From positions 1 through 14,517 of the forward strand of contig CAYQLH010000021.1 in the NCBI GenBank assembly GCA_964418385.1: a stretch of 14,517 bases of DNA, written 5' to 3'. The translations under genes were made by a program, and so were the position numbers. The DNA comes from RGIG2560 sp964418385 (lineage in GTDB: Bacteria > Patescibacteriota > Microgenomatia > UBA1400 > PJMF01). Below the pieces are notes generated by a model that saw nothing but the letters and a program-made list of their open reading frames with translations, did not search any database and was not told the origin of the DNA. This document shows positions 1-5,975 of the stretch, piece after piece. The stretch's first letter is position 1. Each line of letters opens with the position of its first letter.

Positions 1-53
1 AGCGCGCTGTGTTCGGAACGCAGAGGTCGCAGGTTCAAGTCCTGTCGCTCCGA
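1..53 (+). tRNA. tRNA-Pro(CGG), 3' part only
   Basis: The window opens inside this tRNA. The anticodon stem 7-11/19-23 closes a seven-base loop (12-18) with anticodon CGG at 14-16. The T arm is 29-45, the 3' acceptor strand 46-52 and the discriminator A53. The next bases are CAC, so CCA is not encoded. The sequence closely matches the complete tRNA-Pro(TGG) at the other end of the window. The membrane-protein gene on the minus strand ends four bases away, so the two units converge. Confidence 0.9.
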
Positions 54-57
54 CACT

Positions 58-2079
58 TTATATCTCCGCTTCTCGTTCATTTGTTTGCACTTGCGGTTTT
101 GGCCGCACCACTGGAATAATTACCCCTTCGCTCCCGCGATAAGCCGCAGCCGCTGTCGCCACTGGATGTCTATTGCCCACCAAATCGCGCGCTTCCAGAT
201 ATATGTATTTCACCCCCAAATCATCCGCCAAGGTCATCGCATCACCTGGAGACACCCGCAAAACCGTCTGCACTTGCGCTTCTCGCGTCGCGTAATCCAC
301 ATTGTGAGTGCGCAAAATTCCTAGATCAGAAAGAAACGTGCGCCGTGCCGCCAAGGCTGGCAAAATACTTGCCGCTTCCATCTCATCGTTATTCACGTTC
401 ACCATGACTACCTCGTCCCAGGACGCCAATTCTCGAATTTTATCCAAAAGCACCAATTGCTGCGCGCTCACCAGCCGACTTTCACGTCCACTCAAGCCAG
501 CGTTCACGTAATACCACCAGTTATGCCCGATCCGTGGCCAAAATGAAAGCAACACCGCTATTGCCAGCCACCGCCATTTTTTGCTCTGCCACCAGTCTGC
601 CAATACCACTCCTAGCGGGAAAAGCAGCGCCACCAGTGCTATCACCAAAAAATTAAACGAATTCCAACCACCCACGCCTTGCATGAAATTAAAGCCTATG
701 ATCGTCCACACCAAAGCCGGCACCAAAAAAAACAACCAATTTTCTGTCCCAAAGCTTTTCCACGTCCGCTTGTTCACCGCCAGAGCCGCCAATCGTGCTC
801 CAAAAACGTACCACACCGCCACCGCGATCATTGCCAGTAAATCTATCGTTTCTCGGATCGGACTCGGATTGAGCGCGTACACCTGCGCCCGCAAATCCAA
901 TTCTTCCCAACCCAAGTGTTCACTCGAAGTTAAAAGCTTGGGCCACAAATGTGCCACCCACACCAATTTTCCTGCCGCCGGCGTTGTCACGCTTGCCAAA
1001 AGCGCCACTGCTCCCAGGCTACTCGCCAACCACACGCCCGCTTCCAGCCACCACTGCCGACTCCATTTGCGCTCACTGATCACTCGCCACGCCAAAACCA
1101 CTGCCCAACCACTCAAAACCAGCGCCGCCCAATAGACTTTAAAAAGCGTCAAAGCCGCCGTTATTCCACCTGCCAAAAACAAGCATTCTCGCCGTCGCAC
1201 GCGCCAGTAATGATTTAAAAGCAACCATACGCCAATAAAAATCAACTTCGCCATCGCGTAAGGCATGTTTAAAAACACGTCCGTCCCGTTATCCAAAGCT
1301 GCCATATCCCAACCGTGATTATTGGGAAAAAAGAAAGTCAACCAATACGCCCCATCACTCGCCAGCAAAAATACCAAGCCTGTCCACACCGCCACTCGTT
1401 TATCCGCACATACCTCGCGCATGGCTTGATAAAGCAAACCCATCGTCACTACCGCCAAAAAAGTGGGCATCAGCTGACAAAAAACCATCACTGCGGGCAA
1501 GCCACAACGCACCAATTGCGCCATCACCAAATCGCAAAAATAATGATAATCCTTCAGTGGCAAATTAATTTCCGGCCGCACCGGCGGAAACTCGCGCGCC
1601 ATGCTCTCGATAAAACCAATATGCATCAAGCCATCAGTACTATTGGTGAAATAAAACCGCACGCCCTCGCTTGTCCGCCAACCAGAACTCACAATCGCCG
1701 GCAACTGCACCACCAGCGCCAGCGCAATCAAGACAAGTAGCGGACCACTCCGTTTTATTCCTCGTTTTAATCTCAAAATATTTTCACTATTTATCAATCT
1801 TAAAAAATATTTTTGATCAAAAAATATACTCAAAGCAATCAACCCCACATATGCCCACACCAACCAATACATTCCCAACATCCCACCGCCCCACGCCACC
1901 ACTGCCAACATCACTATGCCCACTACTGGCGCCAAAAAAAACCGTGTCAATCGCGATAATTGAGTTGTTCGGTTTAAAACCAACCACCCCGGCAACCACC
2001 ATAAGCCCACGCTGAGAATGACAAAATAAACAACACTTGCCCACCACTGCCAATCACCCAAATTATAAATTCCGTCCAT
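58..2079 (-). CDS. Large multipass membrane protein, GT-C glycosyltransferase-like
   Basis: Predicted integral membrane protein of 673 residues with many hydrophobic segments (for example about 15-35, 48-85, 112-130, 195-225 and several more up to about 555), then a soluble C-terminal part of roughly 100 residues. After the first helices a loop carries D149-G-L-M-H153, then F-P-P and, near 178-180, Y-H-Y. Asp/His loop motifs of this sort are typical of GT-C polyprenyl-phosphate-sugar transferases and of the related archaeal/Chloroflexi 'YYY' membrane proteins, so a role in moving lipid-linked sugars onto the surface is plausible but unproven. The reading frame is open for 32 more codons upstream, but I start at ATG 2079 because an extended -10 lies exactly 7 nt before it, which predicts a leaderless mRNA. 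The gene diverges from the SleB-like gene and ends 4 bp from tRNA-Pro. Membrane nature is certain; the enzyme class is tentative. Confidence 0.72.
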   Translation of the reverse strand: MDGIYNLGDWQWWASVVYFVILSVGLWWLPGWLVLNRTTQLSRLTRFFLAPVVGIVMLAVVAWGGGMLGMYWLVWAYVGLIALSIFFDQKYFLRLINSENILRLKRGIKRSGPLLVLIALALVVQLPAIVSSGWRTSEGVRFYFTNSTDGLMHIGFIESMAREFPPVRPEINLPLKDYHYFCDLVMAQLVRCGLPAVMVFCQLMPTFLAVVTMGLLYQAMREVCADKRVAVWTGLVFLLASDGAYWLTFFFPNNHGWDMAALDNGTDVFLNMPYAMAKLIFIGVWLLLNHYWRVRRRECLFLAGGITAALTLFKVYWAALVLSGWAVVLAWRVISERKWSRQWWLEAGVWLASSLGAVALLASVTTPAAGKLVWVAHLWPKLLTSSEHLGWEELDLRAQVYALNPSPIRETIDLLAMIAVAVWYVFGARLAALAVNKRTWKSFGTENWLFFLVPALVWTIIGFNFMQGVGGWNSFNFLVIALVALLFPLGVVLADWWQSKKWRWLAIAVLLSFWPRIGHNWWYYVNAGLSGRESRLVSAQQLVLLDKIRELASWDEVVMVNVNNDEMEAASILPALAARRTFLSDLGILRTHNVDYATREAQVQTVLRVSPGDAMTLADDLGVKYIYLEARDLVGNRHPVATAAAAYRGSEGVIIPVVRPKPQVQTNEREAEI

Positions 2080-2086
2080 ACCTGCG

Positions 2087-2095
2087 ATTATACCA
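2087..2095 (-). promoter_or_regulatory. Extended -10 promoter, leaderless start of the membrane protein gene
   Basis: On the minus strand this reads TGGTATAAT, followed by 7 nt and then ATG at 2079. Transcription would begin on or next to the A of the ATG. No good -35 is visible at the right distance, which fits a TGN-extended -10. Confidence 0.75.
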
Positions 2096-2161
2096 TACCC
2101 TGGCAAACAAGAGACAACCAAAAATTTATCCGCCTTATAGGCAAAATTTGTTATTTCCGCC

Positions 2162-2190
2162 TTGACAAATAACAAATTTTATGATACAAT
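2162..2190 (+). promoter_or_regulatory. Promoter of the SleB-like gene
   Basis: Consensus -35 TTGACA at 2162-2167, a 17-bp spacer, then TGA plus TACAAT at 2185-2190. Transcription should start near 2197, which leaves a leader of about 75 nt before the Shine-Dalgarno start at 2271. The in-frame ATG at 2181 lies inside this promoter and is not a start. Confidence 0.8.
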
Positions 2191-2201
2191 TTGCCGCGTT
2201 C

Positions 2202-2247
2202 GCGCTCAAATTTCGTTTTGAGTGCTCTTTGACAAAACGATTTGAGC
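2202..2247 (+). promoter_or_regulatory. Leader RNA with two mutually exclusive hairpins
   Basis: In the predicted 5' leader, 2202-2210 (GCGCTCAAA) pairs with 2217-2225 over 9 bp, one of them G-U, with a 6-nt loop. The core GCTCAAA 2204-2210 can instead pair with an exact complement, TTTGAGC at 2241-2247, just ahead of the Shine-Dalgarno site at 2256-2262. The two foldings exclude each other. No known riboswitch class is recognised. Confidence 0.4.
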
Positions 2248-2270
2248 AAAATTTTAAGGAGGTGGCTTTA

Positions 2271-2888
2271 TTGTTTAAGAAAATCTGTTTTATCGCGTTT
2301 GTGGTAGTTATCGGCATTGTCTGCGGTGTTTTGCAAGGAGTGAATTGTCTCGTCACTGCTGGCTATGGCTACGAATTACGCGTCGCTTCCGCGGACATGG
2401 AAATTCTGTGCCGTCCCTTGCGAGCCGCCGACATCATCGGTCTCCCACAGCCAGAACCACCAAAACCAGAAGTGCTCGCCGAGCCAGTATCGCCGACACC
2501 CGTCACGGAAATTACGGAAGATCACGAGCTTTTAGCTCGCGCCCTCTACCAAGAGGCGGGTTCTTCCAAGATCTCCGACCACACCAAACGGCGCACCGGT
2601 GACGTCATTCTCAACCGTGTTGAGGATCCGCGCTTCCCCAATAGCATCAGGGAAGTCCTCACCGCCCGTCGTCAATACGGCCGCTACTACTGGACCGGGG
2701 TCATTTGGCCAGCCAAAGCCAAAAACCCCAGCGAGCAAGCGGCAGTCAAAAAGTGTTACGATATCGCCGCCGATTTGTTATATCATGGTCGGCACAGCGA
2801 CCTTTACCGTCGCGGCTATGTTTGGCAGGCGGAGTTCCGCCAAGGTCGCGACATCATCGCGGACAGCGGCATTTATTTTGGCCGCTAA
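2271..2888 (+). CDS. SleB/CwlJ-family cell wall hydrolase, membrane-anchored
   Basis: A 205-residue protein. Residues 5-30 form an N-terminal hydrophobic segment (signal anchor, or a signal peptide), 55-80 a proline-rich linker, and 85-205 a Hydrolase_2 (SleB-like) domain. The domain shows the family pattern LLARALYQEA (86-95) with the expected catalytic Glu95, then VILNRVEDPRFPN (112-124), and a C-terminal W-x-x-E-F...Y-F. SleB-type enzymes are lytic transglycosylases or amidase-like enzymes that act on peptidoglycan. The start is TTG 2271, preceded by AAGGAGG at 2256-2262 with 8-nt spacing; upstream in-frame codons overlap the promoter. It has its own promoter and a strong terminator, so it is monocistronic. 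Unlike its neighbours its coding strand is not skewed in C over G. With no other sporulation genes seen, a role in growth, division or contact with another cell is likelier than spore germination. Confidence 0.85.
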   Translation: MFKKICFIAFVVVIGIVCGVLQGVNCLVTAGYGYELRVASADMEILCRPLRAADIIGLPQPEPPKPEVLAEPVSPTPVTEITEDHELLARALYQEAGSSKISDHTKRRTGDVILNRVEDPRFPNSIREVLTARRQYGRYYWTGVIWPAKAKNPSEQAAVKKCYDIAADLLYHGRHSDLYRRGYVWQAEFRQGRDIIADSGIYFGR

Positions 2889-2911
2889 AGCATAGCTCAT
2901 TTCGTTTTTTT

Positions 2912-2938
2912 GCCCCGACACGATTTCGGGGCTTTTTT
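2912..2938 (+). terminator. Intrinsic terminator of the SleB-like gene
   Basis: GCCCCGA (2912-2918) pairs with TCGGGGC (2926-2932) around a 7-nt loop and is followed by six T. It lies 23 bp after the stop codon. Confidence 0.9.
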
Positions 2939-2974
2939 ATCGCTGTTTTGCCGCGTTTTTTAACTGTTCACATT

Positions 2975-3003
2975 TTGTATACAATGTTAAACAAACGTTT
3001 TAC
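2975..3003. promoter_or_regulatory. Palindromes between two terminators
   Basis: TTGTATACAA (2975-2984) is a perfect 10-bp palindrome. Next to it, GTTAAACAAACGTTTTAC (2986-3003) differs at three of 18 positions from the perfect palindrome at 8398-8415. No gene start is nearby, since both flanking genes end here, so the role is unknown. TACAAT at 2980-2985 could also be a -10 for a short plus-strand RNA, but no convincing -35 accompanies it. Confidence 0.35.
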
Positions 3004-3049
3004 AAATGCAGGCTCAAAAACGTACACACAAAAAACAAAACTTGCACCA

Positions 3050-3069
3050 TCACCTTTTCGGGAAGGTTT
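3050..3069. repeat. 20-bp direct repeat, copy 1
   Basis: TCACCTTTTCGGGAAGGTTT is identical to 4595-4614. The pair brackets the Synerg-CTERM-like gene with its promoter and terminator. The repeat is itself a small hairpin (ACCTT/AAGGT), and here it sits inside a longer possible fold closed by CTTGC 3041-3045 and GCAAG 3081-3085. Confidence 0.75.
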
Positions 3070-3089
3070 GACCAGCATTAGCAAGCACG

Positions 3090-3113
3090 AAAAAGCCCCG
3101 CCGTAGCGGGGCT
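3090..3113 (-). terminator. Intrinsic terminator of the Synerg-CTERM-like gene
   Basis: An 8-bp stem, 3094-3101 with 3106-3113 (AGCCCCGC/GCGGGGCT), has a 4-nt loop. On the minus strand it is followed by a T run (A at 3090-3094). It lies 10 bp after the stop codon. Confidence 0.88.
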
Positions 3114-3123
3114 AAATTGAAAC

Positions 3124-4332
3124 TTAGAAACGAATCCTGCGCCGCAGGAGCGGCAGCAGGAAGAAAGCCCAGACGCCGCTACCAGCGGCATTGCAGCCGC
3201 CGCCGGAGCTGCCACCCTGCGGCACTGTCGGTGCCGGCTCAGAGTTATCCGCCTTCTTCTCGGCGGACTCCTTCTTTGCCGGCGCCTCATCGACCACCGG
3301 CGACAGTGCCAGCACGACCGCGCCAATACTGGCCGCGTCTGTTCTGAGCCACTCATCTTCCACACGCACGTGGTCTTTCTTTTCCACCACGCGCATGTTG
3401 GGCGACAAACGGAACTGTGTCGCAAGGATGTCGAGACCAACCAGGGTCTCGCCTGCCTCCACGTCTTCGCTGACGCAGAAACGAGGCAAGTTGCCCATTT
3501 CCAGGTGGATCTGGTCCAGGTCTGCAAACGTGGTCGCCCACTGGTCCCGGTTCTCCAGCACCTCAGCGGGAGCCACATAATACTCCAGCTTCGGCGCCAG
3601 CGACCGCACAAAATAGCGCCAGAATCCGTCCTTATGCGCCTCGTTGGCGAGGCCATAGACGTCGTCATGGAGATCCACTCCCTGGGTCACAGGGATGTAG
3701 ATACTCCAAACGTCATCCACGGGCATCAGTTCACCGTACGAGGACAGCTCCTCGTACGACGCCGACACTCGCACCGCCGGCAGGTCTGTGAAGGTCACCT
3801 GCACACGCGTCCCCGCCGGGATCACGGTTCCGTAGGACTCCGGATTTTGCTTGCTCCAGAGCTCTACGATACCGGTGCCCATCATCCCGACTTGTCGAAC
3901 AACGACGTTGTCGCGGACGATGATACTCTCCTTCAAAAGCATGGCGTTCTCGCCAGTGATGTAGCATCCCACCTTGAACAAATCCGCGGGTGCAGCCACC
4001 TCGCCCATGTCCACCGGCTCCTCGCCGGCGGGCTCCAAGCCGATGGCAAGGTACTTGTACCCAGCACCGCTGGAGATTACTTCTCCTGCGGGGACCACCA
4101 GCCCATCATCGTCGACAGCGTATTTGCTGCCGACGACGATGTCATTTTTTAAACGGACGTAGATCCACGCTCGCCCGTCTTTGAAATAAGGTGGCAAAAA
4201 CCATGCCATCTCTATTACGTCCGCCGAGCTTTCCAGCTCCGCCGGCGAGAACGAATCCAACGCCACCGGAGCCGCAAAAGCCATACCAGAAAACACAGCA
4301 ACGCAAACAAATACCAAAACAATCTTCTTCAT
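3124..4332 (-). CDS. Secreted protein with Synerg-CTERM-like Gly-Gly-Cys C-terminal sorting signal
   Basis: A 402-residue exported protein of unknown function. Residues 1-20 are a classic signal peptide ending AFA-AP. The body, about 21-345, has no domain I recognise. A linker of about 345-376 rich in Ala, Lys, Glu and Pro leads to the tail G-G-S-S-G-G-G-C380-N, a hydrophobic stretch at about 385-396 and RRRIRF at the end. The order Gly-rich/Cys, membrane helix, basic end matches the Synerg-CTERM/MYXO-CTERM type of sorting signals, processed by membrane proteases in other phyla. The start ATG 4332 follows GAGG (SD) and begins the signal peptide; in-frame codons upstream lie in the leader. It has a consensus promoter and its own terminator. 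G and C are far more balanced than in neighbouring genes, which suggests recent acquisition. No processing protease is seen in the window. Confidence 0.8.
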   Translation of the reverse strand: MKKIVLVFVCVAVFSGMAFAAPVALDSFSPAELESSADVIEMAWFLPPYFKDGRAWIYVRLKNDIVVGSKYAVDDDGLVVPAGEVISSGAGYKYLAIGLEPAGEEPVDMGEVAAPADLFKVGCYITGENAMLLKESIIVRDNVVVRQVGMMGTGIVELWSKQNPESYGTVIPAGTRVQVTFTDLPAVRVSASYEELSSYGELMPVDDVWSIYIPVTQGVDLHDDVYGLANEAHKDGFWRYFVRSLAPKLEYYVAPAEVLENRDQWATTFADLDQIHLEMGNLPRFCVSEDVEAGETLVGLDILATQFRLSPNMRVVEKKDHVRVEDEWLRTDAASIGAVVLALSPVVDEAPAKKESAEKKADNSEPAPTVPQGGSSGGGCNAAGSGVWAFFLLPLLRRRIRF

Positions 4333-4518
4333 CACAAAAACCTCTTTTCTTATCAAAAAAAGTTTTTTGTAGAGCTCCCACCGCAGGAGCTCCGCCCTCT
4401 TTACCTGGTTGCCGTGCCCAAAAAAAACAAAACAATCGGGACTTACAGGCTTATCGTTTCTATTTATCAAAGATCACGCTACACCAAGCCATATTTCCGG
4501 CTTACTGCAGCGCAAGTA
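4333..4518 (-). promoter_or_regulatory. Long 5' leader of the Synerg-CTERM-like gene
   Basis: About 185 nt lie between the predicted transcription start (near 4518) and the ATG. It holds a 7-bp inverted repeat, 4372-4378 with 4386-4392 (GAGCTCC/GGAGCTC, 7-nt loop). In the RNA this is followed about 10 nt later by a run of seven U, resembling a poorly spaced attenuator. The Shine-Dalgarno site is near 4340-4345. I do not recognise a riboswitch class. Confidence 0.4.
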
Positions 4519-4524
4519 CATCAT

Positions 4525-4553
4525 ATTATATCACACTATAGGCTTTTTGTCAA
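4525..4553 (-). promoter_or_regulatory. Consensus promoter of the Synerg-CTERM-like gene
   Basis: On the minus strand: TTGACA (complement of 4548-4553), a 17-bp spacer ending TGA, then TATAAT (complement of 4525-4530). Every hexamer position is consensus and the -10 is also TGN-extended, so strong constitutive expression is expected. Confidence 0.88.
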
Positions 4554-4586
4554 GTAGTAAATCAAAACCCATCGCTACTCAAAATC

Positions 4587-5507
4587 TCACGCCGTCACCT
4601 TTTCGGGAAGGTTTTGTGCTGCTCGTTTTTGCTCTACTGCCCACACGCTCGCACCAATTGCCGCCACGTTCCCTTCGCCCACCGCTTTGGCAAATTGATA
4701 CGGACCGCCAGTAATATCTCCTGCTGCCCACACGCCTTCCACACTAGTGCGCTGTTGACGATCCACAATCACTCGCCCCTTCTCCCACGTCACACCAGGC
4801 AATAATTGCCATGCCGGTGCCGCTGTGCGTAGCACAAAAATCCCATCCACATCCAAAGTTTCGCGATTGGTTACCAATTTTAAGCCACGATCGGTCTTCA
4901 TCATCGCTACCGGTTGCGCGTTGTAAACGCCCACGTTTTCGGGAAGTTGCCTTTCCGCTGTAATCGCTTTCAAAGGCAACAGATAAACATGTTCCGCCAA
5001 CCGCGCCAACAGTTCCACCTCACTTAAAACTTCTTCATTGTCAATAATCACTGCTACCGTTTTGCCGCGATAAGCGCGTCCATCACACGTCACACAATAA
5101 TGCACTCCCTCACCAACTAATTCTTTTTCACCCTGGTAAGGTTGCGCTCGCATGACTCCTGTCGCCAAAATGACACTGTATGCACGATAGTTTTCTTGCT
5201 TCCCGAAAAGCTCCCAATGATCACCCACGCGTTCAATTTCGCTGATACGCTCGTTCACTGGCGCTACTCCCAAACTCGCCGCATGCGCACGAAATTTCTC
5301 TGCCAAATCGGCTCCAGAAATACCCGGTAGACCAGGATAATTATCAATCTCGTGTGACCGCGCAAACTGATTTTCGCCACTACCCACTAGGATAACACTC
5401 GCCGCTCTTACCCGCGCTGTAATGGCTGCACTCCAACCAGCTGGCCCCAAACCAACAATCCCAACATCCGCAATTGTTGTTGAAACACTCTCCTCAACTA
5501 CTGACAT
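4587..5507 (-). CDS. Thioredoxin reductase-like FAD flavoprotein with degenerate NADPH site
   Basis: A 306-residue protein of the low-Mr thioredoxin reductase family. It has the FAD-binding GLGPAG (19-24), the redox-active pair CVTC (138-141, family CATC) followed by DG, and the C-terminal FAD motif around AAGDITGG (261-268) with QFAKAVGEG. The NADPH domain is altered. The usual GGGDSAxEE segment reads VAVIIDNEEV (151-160), and the HRR that binds the 2'-phosphate is replaced near LLPLK (176-180). It should still bind FAD and exchange electrons with a CxxC partner, but probably does not use NADPH. Ferredoxin- or deazaflavin-dependent reductases show comparable losses. I chose ATG 5507, which has an AGAGGTGG Shine-Dalgarno site, over GTG 5519. 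It begins 42 nt after tRNA-Asn with no terminator between, so it is probably co-transcribed with it. The last codons overlap a 20-bp repeat. Confidence 0.82.
   Translation of the reverse strand: MSVVEESVSTTIADVGIVGLGPAGWSAAITARVRAASVILVGSGENQFARSHEIDNYPGLPGISGADLAEKFRAHAASLGVAPVNERISEIERVGDHWELFGKQENYRAYSVILATGVMRAQPYQGEKELVGEGVHYCVTCDGRAYRGKTVAVIIDNEEVLSEVELLARLAEHVYLLPLKAITAERQLPENVGVYNAQPVAMMKTDRGLKLVTNRETLDVDGIFVLRTAAPAWQLLPGVTWEKGRVIVDRQQRTSVEGVWAAGDITGGPYQFAKAVGEGNVAAIGASVWAVEQKRAAQNLPEKVTA
4595..4614. repeat. 20-bp direct repeat, copy 2
   Basis: Identical to 3050-3069. This copy encodes part of the C-terminus of the thioredoxin-reductase-like protein (around NLPEKVTA), so it is probably the original site and the other copy the derived one. 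Confidence 0.75.
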
Positions 5508-5548
5508 TACACCACCCACCTCTTCTCTTTATTGCTACTATCACGCTG

Positions 5549-5620
5549 CTCCCCGACTAGGACTCGAACCTAGAACCTACCGGTTAACAGCCGGGCGCTC
5601 TGCCATTGAGCTATCAGGGA
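5549..5620 (-). tRNA. tRNA-Asn(GTT)
   Basis: The acceptor strands pair over 7 bp (5614-5620 with 5550-5556, one G-U), the discriminator is G as usual for Asn, and the T loop is TTCGAGT. The loop CTGTTAA (complement of 5584-5590) gives anticodon GTT. CCA is not encoded. The first anticodon-stem pair (27-43) is a C-T mismatch. Confidence 0.92.
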
Positions 5621-5642
5621 ACGTTTCACAAGAACACCACGT

Positions 5643-5651
5643 ATTATACCA
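5643..5651 (-). promoter_or_regulatory. Extended -10 promoter of tRNA-Asn (and probably trxB-like gene)
   Basis: The minus strand reads TGGTATAAT, 22 bp before the tRNA 5' end. It may be fed additionally from the upstream tRNA-Met unit, because no terminator separates the two tRNAs. Confidence 0.7.
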
Positions 5652-5727
5652 CGAAAATCACGCAATGCGCAGGCAGTTTTACCGCCCCTTTTTCGTTTTT
5701 CCCACCAAAAATTAAAACGTACTTTCG

Positions 5728-5800
5728 TAGCGGGGGTGGGAGTTGAACCCACGCTCTAGGGTTTATGAATCCCTCGCTTTAACCACTAAGCTACCCCGCC
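5728..5800 (-). tRNA. tRNA-Met(CAT), elongator
   Basis: A 73-nt cloverleaf with acceptor GGCGGGG (complement of 5794-5800) pairing with CCCCGCT, G1-U72 at the end, and discriminator A. The loop TTCATAA gives anticodon CAT (complement of 5765-5767). The paired 1-72 position and the GGCGGGG/CCCCGCTA ends fit the elongator. tRNA-Ile with lysidine-modified CAT is the alternative. Pair 31-39 is an A-A mismatch. CCA is not encoded. Confidence 0.85.
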
Positions 5801-5834
5801 ATGCGCCTCAAACACCTCTTAAAGAGAGGCTTGT

Positions 5835-5859
5835 ATTTTACCACAAATTGTGGTATAAT
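5835..5859. promoter_or_regulatory. Symmetric bidirectional tRNA promoter
   Basis: A perfect 17-bp inverted repeat, TACCACAA-A-TTGTGGTA (5839-5855), carries an extended -10 on each strand. On the plus strand TGGTATAAT (5851-5859) drives tRNA-fMet and the Nudix gene. On the minus strand TGGTAAAAT (complement of 5835-5843) drives tRNA-Met. The two -10 hexamers are 13 bp apart, back to back, so only one side can probably be bound by polymerase at a time. Confidence 0.75.
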
Positions 5860-5901
5860 GCAAGAACTTGATGGTTCACGCCATCGCATGTAATTGAAGA
5901 T

Positions 5902-5970
5902 CGCGGGGTAGTGTACGGTGCACGGGAGGCTCATAATCTCCCAGGCCAGGTTCGACCCCTGGCCCCGCAA
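5902..5970 (+). tRNA. Initiator tRNA-fMet(CAT)
   Basis: The acceptor is CGCGGGG (5902-5908) against CCCCGCA (5963-5969), leaving the C1-A72 mismatch that marks bacterial initiators. The anticodon loop 5930-5936 is CTCATAA, with CAT at 5932-5934. The D loop is very short (5 nt). The three anticodon-stem pairs that are normally G-C (29-41, 30-40, 31-39) read A-U, G-C, G-U. CCA is not encoded. Its promoter is the -10 at 5854-5859, and the Nudix gene follows after 5 nt. Confidence 0.9.
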
Positions 5971-5975
5971 CATTT

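Noticed and set aside
2080..2175. N-terminal 32-residue extension of the membrane protein
   Set aside because: It covers the extended -10 and would need a start in front of it; the ATG at 2079 has leaderless geometry.
3370..4152. 260-codon open frame antisense to the Synerg-CTERM-like gene
   Set aside because: It is a shadow in GC-rich coding sequence; the other strand has signal peptide, sorting tail, promoter, SD site and terminator.
4333..4470. 46-residue extension of the Synerg-CTERM-like protein
   Set aside because: It would place a charged segment before a typical signal peptide, and the ATG at 4332 has a Shine-Dalgarno site.
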